From contig NC_135561.1 in NCBI RefSeq assembly GCF_964340395.1, positions 8,186,232-8,250,231 of the forward strand: a stretch of DNA of 64,000 nt, written 5' to 3'. The notes below the pieces were generated by a model that saw nothing but the letters and a program-made list of their open reading frames with translations, did not search any database and had not been told where the DNA came from. This stretch comes from Glandiceps talaboti. Its lineage: Eukaryota > Hemichordata > Enteropneusta > Spengelidae. This document shows positions 29,488-42,183 of the stretch, one piece after another. The position numbers were made by a program, and so were the translations under genes. Position 1 is the first letter of the stretch. Every line of letters begins with the position of its first letter.

Positions 29488-31550
29488 TGCAGTTTCTTAT
29501 TGGTTTCTGCATGGTTGTATCAAACAGACCCAGTGAACAGTAACATGCCATGCACTGTAAGTTTACTTATACAGAAGACTGCTGTGCAATTAACTCCTCA
29601 ACAGAGTAGTGACTCAAGGTATCCCACAAAACTAGATTTGGTATTTATGGAATAAACATTTCAGTGTTCCTCAAACATGTGATGACACATTTAGAGTGAC
29701 ATTATGAAATATGTTTCCATAATATGTTGGTCCATTTACACTCATTGTGTAGTTCATGAATTATTTGTAATTTTTATGAGTTTTATTTTCACCTTTGCCC
29801 TTTCATAACAATCTATAAAGATGACACTTAGAGATGAACATGCCAAACTTTCTGCAAAATGTTTACAATTTTGTCTCTAGAGGGCGCTATACTGTTTGCT
29901 GTCATTCTCACCCATCCATGCACCTGTTACATGCACCTGTTGCTGTAACATTTTTCGAGTAAGCTAGGGGGTATGAGAAGCCACGTCTAGAGTAGTGGAA
30001 AGCATGCTGGGTAAATTGGCATGGCAACCTGGAGTCTGAATAGCAGTTGTGTGACTCGAGACCTAAAGCTTGGTATTGCAAGATATCATTTGTCAGAGAA
30101 AAAAGCTGCTCAAATTAGGACCTTAAATGTGATGATGAAATAGTTGCAGTCAAAGTAGATTTGGGTAGGAGATTGGAGTGTAGTGGACTGCTGCTTTTAT
30201 AGTGTGCTTTATTTCTTGCATGTCCTTCATGAAGTGTGACGCTACTTGCTTTGTTAAAGATGTGTGCCGTTTGACCTTTTTTGCTTTTTTTTCCATTTTC
30301 TTTTTTTTTCTTCTTTTTTCTTTTTTTGCTAACCCCCATAAAGTAATTGCAGTAGTCATGAGGTATTTCATACAGCCATGTGGTTTTAAAATGGGAAATA
30401 GTCATTGCTTGCTGTGTTTTAATGGTGATAAAGGGTCAGATGTGTAGTGTAATTTTTGGAGTGTAGTTTCATAGCCAAGATAACATGCCTTGAATAAAGG
30501 CTATATACTCGGTGTCTTTAGACGAGTAATAATAATCCGTAGTGTGGTTTGTTTATTTATCGTTTTGTTGAAGTGGTAACAGAGTTATCAAGGCCACACT
30601 GTTGTCACTAATGTGTTGCCGCTGTCAAATTTCTATTTTTGTGTCTTCTGTACATCAGATGTCAAAAGCTTTTATTTTTTCGGTTTGTATCAGGGACAAC
30701 TCAATTGTTACACCCAGTCCCATAGTAGTAGCCCTTTTGTCTAGCAAATATCTTGGAAACATTCCAAACAATGCAATTTGTGACAGCTGATTTGTGTATT
30801 TTTCGGAGTGATAAAAAAGCAATGATTTCGGAAATTCAGCTGCGTAATGTCATGAAAAACTATGTACACAGAGTGGCAATAGTTGGTTTTAAAAATAGAA
30901 ACGTGAAGAATTTGGGACTGTAAAGTTGGAATGATTCCATTATGGCTTGTCGTCAGACGCATGGCTTAACATTCCAATGTATTATACTTTGTACAAGACT
31001 TGTAATTTAGAGACTTGGGGTATTAACTACCCCTCTTACTTTAGACACTTTTGTAATCAGCTAAGGAATCATGTAAATTATACTGAAATGGTCAGATTGT
31101 GAAATATATATGTCATGGCATACACTGTCTAGTGTCAGTGGACTATATGTACTTTCTTACAATTGTATGTGTAGATCCCATTTTGAGTTCACATATGTTA
31201 ATGTTCTCACGTTGATTTTGGATGGCCATTTCTTTAGTATAATACATCGAAAACAATAGACAGCCACTAAATCCCTTGCTCTGTAACAATTACATTGGCG
31301 GTATCTTTACTGCCAGGATGGTTCATTTATGAGTAAATGAAGTTATATGCTAAAATCAATGAAAAGACAACAGTTTTGGTGCTATTGTTTAGATGTAAGA
31401 TGTTGCAACACTTGGGGTTTTCTGTGGGCTCCCAGAGTCATTAAAAATATCAGCTGATGTCCTTCCATGTGAACGATTGCAACAAAAAAAACGTTTGGTT
31501 GTTACATATGATGAATGATATATTATGGCATCTGTCAAAGGCTATCACAA
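29488..31550. other. Intergenic, no supported gene
   Basis: Contains a copy of a short dispersed repeat at 29488-29550 (also near 5925-5995 and 28865-28915), pyrimidine-rich tracts near 30276-30330 and AT-rich DNA. No gene recognised. Confidence 0.5.
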
Positions 31551-31554
31551 TGTT

Positions 31555-31675
31555 ATACAATGTATCACAAAATGGTACAATGTATCACAAAATAGAACAA
31601 TGTATCACAAAATAGAACAATGTATCACAAAATAGTACAATGTATCACAAAATGGTACAATGTACCACAATGTAA
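31555..31675. repeat. 20-bp tandem repeat, about 6 copies
   Basis: The unit is ACAATGTATCACAAAATAGA with small variation, spaced exactly 20 bases. Confidence 0.92.
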
Positions 31676-34550
31676 CAAACTTCATAAAAATAATTGTGTA
31701 CCAGAGATTATCACAGTGGATTTTAATACTGACTGTGTTCAAAAGTCACAATTCTTGCCCGGACAGGTCCCATGCATTTTAACAGTCAGCAATTTGACAT
31801 CAAACACCTTGACATAACATCTGACTGATTAATAACCTTCGAGATCAAATTATGCCAAATGTAAAAATAGTCAGTACAGGTGAAATGCTGCTGGCTGAAT
31901 GTTTTACACCTCCATTAGGGAAGTCAATTATTACATCCTAAGTTCCTAACAGTCAGTCGTAGATCATGTAACACATTAGTCTACATAATATGGAAACCTG
32001 TTGATTCAGTGAGTGGAAAACACATGTAGTGATATTATAACCTTGTATCTGTTTTGATACAGCAAATTGCTTTTCCCCTTGTTTTAGATTGTGATTGATT
32101 TACTACAACTACTGGTGGTATGTAGAATAGACTGTAATCTGAACAAGAGGCTGTAACTGAGGACTTAGCTTTGTAACAACCATTAAACTCCAGTAGCCGC
32201 AATGGTCGTGTTCTGTTTTGACCATGTCGTGCACTGAGCTCTCATAGTAATGTGCCCGCATCAGCTAAATTATGACTACGTTTTACAATTGGAATGTCTC
32301 CAGCTAAATCCATGTCTTTCGTAAACATAATATTGTAACAGTTGTATATAACTCATGAATGTTTGAAAGCTATGTAGTGACGTTGGTACTGACTTTAGTG
32401 TGTCCGGTACTAACTAAATGAATATATAATTCTTGTTTACACAAAATTGTTACAATGTAACTCAAATGAAGCCATGTGTATCACATTGTCATCAATTTAT
32501 TGTGTTCTTGAGTAGGAGATTATAACACTTTAGTTGATTTTTTGTACAAAATGTAGGTTTGGTCTCTTTTCATAAAGGAGTACAAATGAATTGACTTATT
32601 ACAATAGGAGTTACTCAAAGGTCAAATGACGACCTTGCAATGAGCAGTGAATAAAGTTTATGACAACTGTATTATTTGGCAAAGTTAACAAGTTGATGCC
32701 AGTGTGCTTCAACCAACAACCCCATTAACACTCAATTCATGACCCAATGACTTCTTAGAGGGTAGTAAAATAATATGGATAGGGGTCACAAATTGTCAAA
32801 CATGTCAGCCTTAAAAAGGGTGATTTTGATAACAGACTAGAACAGGTGAACTAGTAACATCTCTGTATAAATATACCAGATACCTCATCCGAAAACTTGT
32901 TATTTTGATAGTAGTTACAGATAAAAGTACAATTGGGACCCAATTAACCTTGTGATTGTTATCAATAAAATAACAAGGCAGATTATGTTGACCCTATACC
33001 AGACATTCTGATAACACATCAGGTGACCTGCCATGTGTTACTCTTAGTGTATAGGGCATGTATAGGCTTCTGATCTCTGTCATTTTATGACATAGAATAA
33101 TAATATGCAAGAGAGGTGAAGCCAGATTTATTGAATACAATTGAGGTGTTTTTGTAAGTCTACAGACTTGCTGTTTTGGAACCCATGGCTGCACAGAAAG
33201 GTAGCCTAGAGACTTGTTGGTGGTGGTGGGTGTCGAATTATTCCACGGATCTCTCTAGATTTGAAAACCTGGCAAGTCTTTAGGCTTGCATTAGTAGAAC
33301 TTGCAGAGTTCCATTAACATGATGTCATCATTTCAATGAGGAATCCCAGTAAAATTACTTAGGAACTCTGGTAGATTATAACCCTAAATACCAAAAATAC
33401 CGATAGAAATCACATCATATTCTTGAATCCCAAATCAACAGCATTTCTATCATTTCTGCAGATTAAAGTCAAGTACATTGTGATTCTTTTTAGAACATTT
33501 TTTATATCCAATTATTTTTTTTATTAAGCCAAGGCATGACAGAAGTAGCAATTAACATACTAAAAGATATTTCCAATCTTTACGTCAAGCAAATTATTGT
33601 CAGTGAGTTATTGATTATGAAAGCATTTAATGCACTTGAGACAATGTCTAGGAATTTAATGAAGTTTGAGGGAGAATAATTAAAATTAATTGTTATTACT
33701 AACTGATTAAGTTTGATGGTTTTCAAGTCAAAACATGTCAAATTCATTTGTAAGGTTTTAACAATGCAATATTGATTGACAAGCACAGACATCAAATTAA
33801 ATCGCCCCAGTCTTTTAATAAAAAAAAATAAAAAAAAGCAGGTTTCTAAGAATTCTCTTTTTTTAAAGATGGCTGCTTCATTGTGATATTAACTACAGTG
33901 AGAAAGTTCATTGAGTTGTAAAACTTTACCTTTACCTTTATTGTAGACCAAAAGTTGTAAAGTTTAATTGAGAGAGAAAAACATTAAATTTTGTCATGAG
34001 TTGTTGTCTGATATGTAGTGATATGTAATCAGAGATTTAGTCCCAAATATATTGATCCCAAACACAATGAATACAGGATTTGAAGTTGTGTTATATTTCA
34101 ACCTATTTTATTGACTTTGTTATCGTGTCTGTTAGGTGTGCACCGATTTTGGGACAGGTGTACAGCACATTTCTGATTCTAGAGTTGTACGGTTATTTCT
34201 TTGATAAGTACCTTTTTCTTCTGATTCAATTTTTTTATCACAAAATATCAAACTTTATTGTCACTCATATTTTCATATAAATTACAGTATTACTTTGAAA
34301 ATATTAAAATAAGAAAAAACTCCGAAATATAATGACCAATTTTGACATTTAACAGCTAAAGATAAAAACTTGACCTAAAAATTAAAACTGATGTTGAAGA
34401 TAGAAATTACAAATTTTACAATAAAAAAATTGAAAAATATCAAACAAGTCTGAAAATAATGAGTAATCAGTACAAGTTGATGATTTAAAAAAAAAATTGA
34501 ACTGAAATAAAATTATTTCTAAAAATTGGCATATAAGGTCAACGACAGAT
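31676..34550. other. Gene-poor AT-rich DNA
   Basis: No gene, RNA or clear mobile element recognised on either strand in about 2.9 kb. Confidence 0.5.
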
Positions 34551-34554
34551 TTGC

Positions 34555-34557
<3 letters not shown>

Positions 34558-34602
<45 letters not shown>
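34558..34602. repeat. Poly-A tract
   Basis: An uninterrupted run of more than 40 A. It could be the tail of a retrocopy, but no coding source was found just upstream. Confidence 0.97.
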
Positions 34603-34604
<2 letters not shown>

Positions 34605-34949
34605 ACGGACATTAATAGTGTAGACTACATAAAATGAATGTAGGCTATTTAGACAGGAAATGTATGGGACTTGAAAGCTAAACAAATCCATGTAGTAATT
34701 TATAGAGCTAAAGATGCATATACCCTTTACACCAAAGTTTTAATTTCCTGACAAGTCAGTCTCTTCATAATTGATTGCACAAGAACAGCAGGTGCATTAC
34801 TACATGTATTCCTATATGAAGCAAGGCTTTCTACATATTAGATTTAGATGACTCTCAAGGTCGAATTCTGTCACTCATAACGCTAGTTTCTGTCTCATTT
34901 TGATGTTTCGGAAAACCTCAACTCTTGTCATTGTTGTGTATAGACAATA

Positions 34950-35167
34950 TACTGTACTTTTAAAACCTGGAAATTTTCACTGAAGACTTATTTTCCCTTA
35001 TTTCACTGGAAAAACAAAAACGTGAAAATAAGTAGTGACTTAAATGCCTTCTTGTACATGAACACAATGTACCAGTTTTGTAGTAAAAAATATTCTTTGA
35101 AAGCTATACGAAAACTGTAAAATCCTGGCCAAATTTTCTAGAAGCAAAAATATCTACATTTACAGTG
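34950..35167 (+). mobile_element. MITE family 2, copy 4
   Basis: TACTGTAC, AACCTGGAAATTTTCACTGA, AGACTTATTTTC, CTTCTTGTACATGAACACAA and the closing CATTTACAGTG match the family order. Confidence 0.8.
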
Positions 35168-35589
35168 CATTGTGTCCCCACCAGCATACACCAGGCCCAG
35201 AGATCTAAAAAGTGTTTCTTCTATTGATTCGAAGCGTTTGTTGCTTTATCATAAATATATAAGTATGAATCTGTGTGTTCAGGAAAATACCATGCATTTG
35301 TTTCAATGGAAACATTTGTAATGACAGTTTATGGTAGCAAACCTAGACTGTCTTGCACTTACTAATATTATATTATTGCAAATATAAAATGTATTGAGAT
35401 ATGAGGAGTTTGTTAAAGCAAACATACAGTGGATTAAGATTTATAGAATTCATTAAAGGAACGATACATGTGTTAATTAAGCTGTTAGAACCTCTATAGT
35501 AAACTTGTAATCTATAAAGACTTCATAGAATATATTGTAGCAAAGCAAAAATGTTACAAAGCTTTTAAAGGACTTCATAAACCTACATT

Positions 35590-35930
35590 GTAGCAAAATT
35601 TGTAACGTTTGATATCAGAAATATGCAGTGCATCAAGATTCTTGGGGTTTAATGAGACAACTCTACAATGTAGCAAGATTTGTATGGAATTTCATATGAC
35701 AAAATACAATGTATCAAGATTTGTGGAATTTGTATCACAAACGTACAAAGTATCAAGATTTGTATGGAATTTAATAACACAAACATACAATGTATCAAGA
35801 TTTGTGGAATTTAATATCACAAACATACAATGTATCAAGATTTGTTGAGTTTCATGTAGCAGTACCACCATGTATCAAGGCTTGTGGAATTCAATATTGC
35901 AAATGTACAATTACATAGTAAGATTGGTGG
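35590..35930. repeat. Imperfect 40-48-bp minisatellite
   Basis: The core TACAATGTATCAAGATTTGT then GGAATTTAATATCACAAACA is repeated about seven times with drift. More diverged relatives extend back to 35400. Confidence 0.8.
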
Positions 35931-36346
35931 AGTTCTATATCATTAATAGACACCATTTCTAAAGAATCATAGAGTATCATCTCAGTGCTTGGCTTAATGG
36001 TTGTAATTACCTCTCACATAGGTGTACAAAACAAACTAATTAAGAATCTTTAGTTTCCATAATCCAGGGTAGCGCTTCACATCAGGTGTTCTGTTTATTT
36101 TCTTTTAAATGTTTTTTAAGACAAGTGGCCATTGTTTTCACTTTGTTAAAACAATGCAAGACTGGTATGTTTGTCTGTGAGTTATTATCAAAGATTCACA
36201 GGTACAACAACATCAGAAGGAGTAACAACAATGATTACAGCAGCCAATATGTATTCACTAGTACCACTCTTTCTCTGCTATTTTGGATGTGCCATATACT
36301 GTGCTCTCCCCTTTCTAAATTTTTCTTCTTTTTTTCTTTTATTTTT

Positions 36347-36375
36347 TTTGGGGGGCGGGGGGGGGGGGGGGGGGG
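36347..36375. repeat. Poly-G tract
   Basis: About 28 bases, nearly all G, after a T-rich stretch. Potential G-quadruplex former. Confidence 0.95.
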
Positions 36376-36399
36376 TGTGTGTGTGAAAAAATCTTAGTA

Positions 36400-37719
36400 G
36401 GTAAACTAGTTTATGGACATTTAGAGCTTCAAAGTTATGATGTAATGTGATTGGGGACTGGGTGTTCTAAACACACAACTCAATTACTAGCTGGTACACC
36501 TATATAAACATCACATTAAATACCTCAATTTACACCCAATACCTTGAGGCTAGGAAGTCACAGAATAGAGTTGTTTCAATATTATGTCAACCTGTTCTCT
36601 GGTAATACATCATTAAGACACTGGGTGGCAGCCTACTAATAGACCCAGGTATACTATACCACCAACGATATTAACCAACAAAGTCCCAGTCTAGTTTGAC
36701 AAAACAGACATTATGAACTTGACAAAGAAAGTTTGCGTTACTGTGGTCCAGTTTGGCCAACAGAGTTATGTCATATTTGACAAGCAAATTCAGCTTTATT
36801 ATGATTAGAATTGTCTATACAATTGTGCTTTTTTACTGCAGTACAAAGACAACAACAAAGTCTGTTTTTAGTGGGACAGTTTGACTAACAAGTCTACAAT
36901 GTTTGGCCTTGATCCAGAATGACCATCACATCATCATTTCCATAGCAAACCCTTAAGGACTGTTGTTTCGAGACAGGCCTAGCCCCCTTAAGAGTTGTCG
37001 TGGCAAGACAATTAAGTCCTATGCCCTTAAGAACTGTCGGTTGCAGGACAAACTATTTATGGGTACACTGAATAGATTTATGTAATACATTTTGTTTTCA
37101 ATTTAACTTCTGGCAGTTCCCTGATTTTCTTTCAATTAAATATCTTATGGCTTTTGTTCAAATCTTGGATAAAAGCTTGCCTGTAGTCTTTTTCCGGTTA
37201 GACATTACAAGATTTACTTTGGTGATAACAAAGTATTTATTGGTCAGTGGTTATCAGACTAAGAGACATCGTTGTTTGTCTCTCTAAGTTGTTTTTAGCC
37301 CTCAGTGTACTTCAAATTTCTTTTCATGAAATTCAAAATTGAAGTGCATTAGTGACAGGATGCCACTCACGATTACGTTTGTGTTGTTGTGGATGCTGTT
37401 TTCTAGTAATTGTTGTTGTCATCCGTCGTTGTAGTATTGCTTGTGTTGTTATTTGTTGAAATGAATGTTGTCTGCTGTTGCTAAGACGTTGCTTCAACTT
37501 ACACCGCTGTCGTTCTCTGTCGTCGAAATACCGCCTCGTCAAATACTTATTACTAAAATATACTTTAGTTAAAGAACATAATAAAATAGAAAATTTCAGT
37601 ATTCTATCTTTGAAAAGTGATGGATGTTCTTGTAAGCCTGTTAAAAATATCATCTATATTGTGGTTTGGCAGCTGCACTGTAGTGTCACAGAATTGTCTA
37701 TAAGAGTATCCCATTAGTT
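36400..37719. other. Intergenic, one unusual reverse frame
   Basis: No confirmed gene. A direct repeat around CCTTAAGAACTGTCG occurs three times at 36950-37045. The reverse frame 37333-37653 is Gln/Arg-rich and is discussed as a finding. Confidence 0.45.
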
Positions 37720-39300
37720 CTGTCTGCTTAGCCGAGAATATCCATAATGTTGTGTCACAGAATCAGCAGATTATCCCATTAGTTCTGTCTGGTTAGCTGA
37801 AGAAATCCTGTATTGTACCTGGTTAGCAAATAGAATACTGTGGTTTTTTTCTGGTTAGCTGAGGTAATATGTGTTCTTTTTGGTTAGTTCAGAATATCCT
37901 TTATGTTATATTGTTATAGGTGTGCAGAAGATATACCGCCTGTATTGTCTGGTTAGCTGAGGATATAATCCTGTATGACAGGTTAGCTGTCAGGATATCC
38001 AGTATGTTATATCTGGTTAGCTGAGGATATCCTGTGTGTTATGTCTGGTTATCTTAGAATATTCTGTATGTTATATCTGGTTAGCTGAGGATATCCTGTA
38101 TGGCAGGTTAGCTGAGGATATCCAGTATGTTATGTCTTGCTAGCTGAGGATATCCTGTGTGTTAAGTCTACCGTTTAGCTTTAATAGCTGAGACTATCCT
38201 GTATGTTATGTCTGGTTATCTTAGGATATCCAGTATGTTATGTCTGGTTATCTTAGGATATCCAGTATATTATGGCTGGTTATTTTAGAATATCCAGTAT
38301 GTTATGTCTGGTTATTTTAGGATATCCAGTATGTTAATATGTCTGGTTATTTTAGGATATCCAGTATGTTATGTCTGGTTATATTTTAGGATATCCAGTA
38401 TGTTATGTCTGGTTACTTTAGGATATCCAGTATGTTATGTCTGGTTATTTTAGGATATCCAGTATGTTATGTCTGGTTATTTTAGGATATCCAGTATGTT
38501 ATGTCTGGTTACTTTAGGATATCCAGTATGTTATGTCTGGTTATTTTAGGATATTCAGTATGTTATGTCTGGTTATTTTAGGATATCCAGTATGTTATGT
38601 CTGGTTACTTTAGGATATCCAGTATGTTATGGCTGGTTATTTTAGGATATCCAGTATGTTATGTCTGGTTACTTTAGGATATCCAGTATGTTATGTCTGG
38701 TTATTTTAGGATATCCAGTATGTTATGTCTGGTTATTTTAGGATATCCAGTATGTTATGTCTGGTTATTTTAGGATATCCAGTATGTTATGTCTGGTTAT
38801 TTTAGGATATCCAGTATGTTATGTCTGGTTACTTTAGGATATCCAGTATGTTATGTCTGGTTACTTTAGGATATCCAGTATGTTATGTCTGGTTATCTTA
38901 GGATATCCAGTATATTATGTCTGGTTATTTTAGGATATCCAGTATGTTATGTCTGGTTACTTTAGGATATCCAGTATGTTATGTCTGGTTACTTTAAAAT
39001 GTCCTGTATGTTATGTCTGGTTATCTTAGGATATCCAGTATGTTATGTCTGGTTATTTCAGGATATCCAGTATGTTATGTCTGGTTACTTTAGGATATCA
39101 GTATGTTATGTCTGGTTACTTTAGGATATCCAGTATGTTATGTCTGGTTATCTTAGGATATCCAGTATGTTATGTCTGGTTATTTTAGGATATCCAGTAT
39201 GTTATGTCTGGTTATCTTAGGATATCCAGTATGTTATGTCTGGTTATTTTAGGATATCCAGTACATTATGTCTGGTTACTTTAAAATGTCCTGTGTGTTA
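37720..39300. repeat. 32-bp minisatellite, about 40 regular copies plus a diverged leading part
   Basis: The core unit is GGATATCCAGTATGTTATGT followed by CTGGTTATTTTA. From about 38190 to 39270 copies are nearly identical, with a TTACTTTA/TTATTTTA/TTATCTTA three-way variant. From 37720 to 38190 the units are longer and diverged (TTAGCTGAGGATATCCTGTA). Confidence 0.96.
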
Positions 39301-39386
39301 GGTTTTGTTAACTTATATCCTTTCCTTTATGGTTTGTCTGTTTTGGATATTTAACTTTAAAATATTCTTCCCCTGGAATATTTTTT

Positions 39387-39494
39387 TTCATTTAGCCAAG
39401 GAAAATACAAGTGACCTAAGGGGCCTCGTCACTATGTCCCTAGTTGAGTATAGTGACAAACCCTTAGGTCATGATTACTTTCCAACTGAATGAA
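39387..39494. mobile_element. Foldback MITE family 3, copy 2
   Basis: TTCATTTAGCCAAGGAAAAT, GTGACCTAAGG and GTCACTAT pair with ATAGTGAC, CCTTAGGTCATGA and CCAACTGAATGAA. Same hairpin as 6873-6986. Confidence 0.75.
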
Positions 39495-41320
39495 GTAAAA
39501 TATTGTGCAGTATTATAATTATACCTCTTCAAGCATAATTTATGTAAAGTCTGGAAACATAATGGACGTTTCTCATATGTTGAGTACTGCAAAGTGTTTA
39601 TACAGTGCTGGTTGTCATGACATAGAAAGACAAGGTATATATACCATATTTTCTGTTCAAAGAGAATAACTTGGCTTGTACGTTTGTAAATGGTATATTC
39701 CTATTTGTGTTTAGAGATCGAGTAGGATTTGTTGAGAATATGTTAAATGTCCGGATAACAGATCTTGAGGTACATGGCATAATTGTATCTAACATTAAAT
39801 CATCTCAATAAATCCTGTACAACCAGGTTAATGGTAATCCTGGTTGCGTGTGTCAAGCAAAGTGGGCATTTTGTGATAGTAGTCGTAATTGTCACTAGAT
39901 ATTACTTAGTCTTGTTAACATTCTTGCATAAAATGGGATGATGTAGAAATAGGGAATTGTTCTCAGTAATAGTACACTTCATGAAGAATTTCCTGCCGGG
40001 GGTAGGATGGGTGGATCATTCCATTTTGCTAATATCGAATGTATACATATCCCAAAGTGTGCCTTTAGGGCACATCGTGTCTGGTCATTTTATCTGGCTT
40101 ACATGGTGTGACCTGAAAGTTAAGCCATTGAAAAACCTGTGTACAGTAGTGACGGGTAAGGAATAAATATCACAAAGCCATGGATAGGATTACGAACTCC
40201 ATATTGGAAGCTATCAATTAGCTTGAGGCATTGACAATTATGAAAGACCATACTCATAAGTTCAAAGGTCATAGGTGTAGCATTGTGGAATTCGATCCCA
40301 AATACGTGTATTCCACACATCAAAGCCACCACATCGATCGCCTAAACCTAAAACAAGCCAGCCACTCAAATTGGAAGTGTGAATAGTTTCCTTTGACTTC
40401 TAAACATATCCAACACAATGATAGGGCCATAATGAGTCAGTCCTAGATTTTCACAGTGTTATCTTATAGGTGGGCCGTAGGATCATTCTTTTTTCTTCTC
40501 GACCAACTTTTGAGGTAGTTCTGCCAGACAACTGCTTTTCACACAATTTTAATCTAAATCGGTCCTTTGAAAGACAAATTTCTGTTGAGGCATATGTCAT
40601 CGAGGCAATACTGTCAATTTAAAATAAGACTTTCATCTCAACTATCAAAGATGAATTAGTAATGAAATACAAGGTAAACATACCAACATACTTCCTTAGA
40701 GTATTTTCTTACTAAAATGCCACATCAACAGAAGGAGTTGCAAAGGAAGGCCACCATGTTATAATTAACTGCAGACACATATGTATTTTTGTGCAACTCA
40801 GTTTTTTAAATATTGGACAATATCTACGCCTGCTACCTTAAACACAGCGGTGGTCTTAAAAGCTTTTGTTATTGATTTCATTTCAAGAGCAGACATATCC
40901 TGTATTGCACAATACAACATACAATGTCAAGTGTCCTCTCTCAAGATGTGGATACCCAAATGGACTTGTTTGTGTTTGTGTTTGTGATGTGGTCTGCGGT
41001 TGGTCCTAATTTAAGTAGTATTGACTTCATGTTCCTACGTCATACACAACTATAAAAATAGACCTTTTCCAATACCAGTCACTCCACTGATGTGAAGAGA
41101 GTTACCACATAATTGTTCATATATTGCAGCATCATCATCTGTCTTTAAATAGACTCTCAGAGTACGGACAATTTGAATTGATGAAACTAGAGAAATGACC
41201 ATAGTATTGCATATATACACTCTATTAACAAATAAACTATATACACTCTACTAAACAAATAACAATATATCTGTACTATGCAATGTTATAAATGCAACCA
41301 TTTGTAAATCTGACATGGGT
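39495..41320. other. Intergenic, no supported gene
   Basis: Nothing recognised on either strand beyond short AT-rich stretches. Small open frames near 39957 and 40120 have no family resemblance. Confidence 0.5.
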
Positions 41321-41330
41321 GCATGCATGC

Positions 41331-41408
41331 ATGTGTGTGTGTGTGTGTGTGTGTATGTGTACGTGGGCGTGCGTGCGTGTGTGTGCATGTGTGGATGTGT
41401 GTCTGTCT

Positions 41409-41439
<31 letters not shown>

Positions 41440-41470
41440 CATGTGAACATGTTTGCATATGTGCATGCGT
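41331..41470. repeat. TG-rich microsatellite
   Basis: Two TG runs separated by GTGGGCGTGCGTGCGTG and TCTGTCTCTC. Frames in both strands are artefacts. Confidence 0.95.
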
Positions 41471-41685
41471 GCACATGTCTTCAACTAACTTCTCTGCCCA
41501 TAAAAACTTAAGTCATGTCTCCAGGTCTTCCTTGCACTGCAGTTGTCTTGCACACCTGTTAAGTGAAAACTCTAGCAACTGATTAGCTATATGTATAGTG
41601 CACACCCATACCCAATCACTTGTAGTACTTTGTTGATCACAGGCATTAATTTGCATTATAAAGTGACTAATAGAATCTTATCATT

Positions 41686-42183
41686 ATGATTGTTGCTTTA
41701 CAGAGAATTAACAATAGATCTATTGAGTATACAACCAGTATTGTCTCGCTAAGATACCCAGTATCAGTGAGAAAATTCATTGATTGTCTAACTGGGGGGA
41801 ATAGGACACCGTCTTTCTTATCACTTGGAAATAGAAACAGTAGCAATAACAATGTTATCAATGTCATTGTAATCTTAATAACCTGTTGGTTAATGGTGTG
41901 GGTAGATCGATACACTATTTCATATCTCTCAAGATGTTATCAAATAAACAGTCAGTTAATGGCATTTTTTTTGTCTGCGCCTGATAGTGCGGATTTAAAA
42001 AGAATTTTGAAAGATCCAGTAAATTCTTTCCATTCTCATTTTCCTGGCTTGGATCCAACTAAGACATATTCTTTGGGCCGACAGAAAGGAAGGTCTAACA
42101 ATACAAAGATGAGAAAATTTCATTTTATATATGTTTGTCTAAAAGTTAATGTTCGCCATTCTACCTTCTATGCACACATTTGA
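41686..42183 (+). CDS. Unrecognised 165-codon open frame, doubtful gene
   Basis: An open frame with an ATG at 41686, preceded by an acceptor-like TTGCTTTACAG. It contains one hydrophobic stretch (INVIVILITCWLMVWV) and a basic C-terminal part. Its length is only mildly surprising for AT-rich DNA of this size, and I recognise no family. It may be chance or a decayed element. Confidence 0.15.
   Translation: MIVALQRINNRSIEYTTSIVSLRYPVSVRKFIDCLTGGNRTPSFLSLGNRNSSNNNVINVIVILITCWLMVWVDRYTISYLSRCYQINSQLMAFFLSAPDSADLKRILKDPVNSFHSHFPGLDPTKTYSLGRQKGRSNNTKMRKFHFIYVCLKVNVRHSTFYAHI

Noticed and set aside
34558-34602. Poly-A tail of a processed pseudogene
   Set aside because: No coding or UTR-like source sequence recognised immediately upstream on either strand.
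37720-39300. CRISPR array suggested by regular 32-bp repeats
   Set aside because: Units are contiguous with no unique spacers, in an animal genome: a minisatellite.
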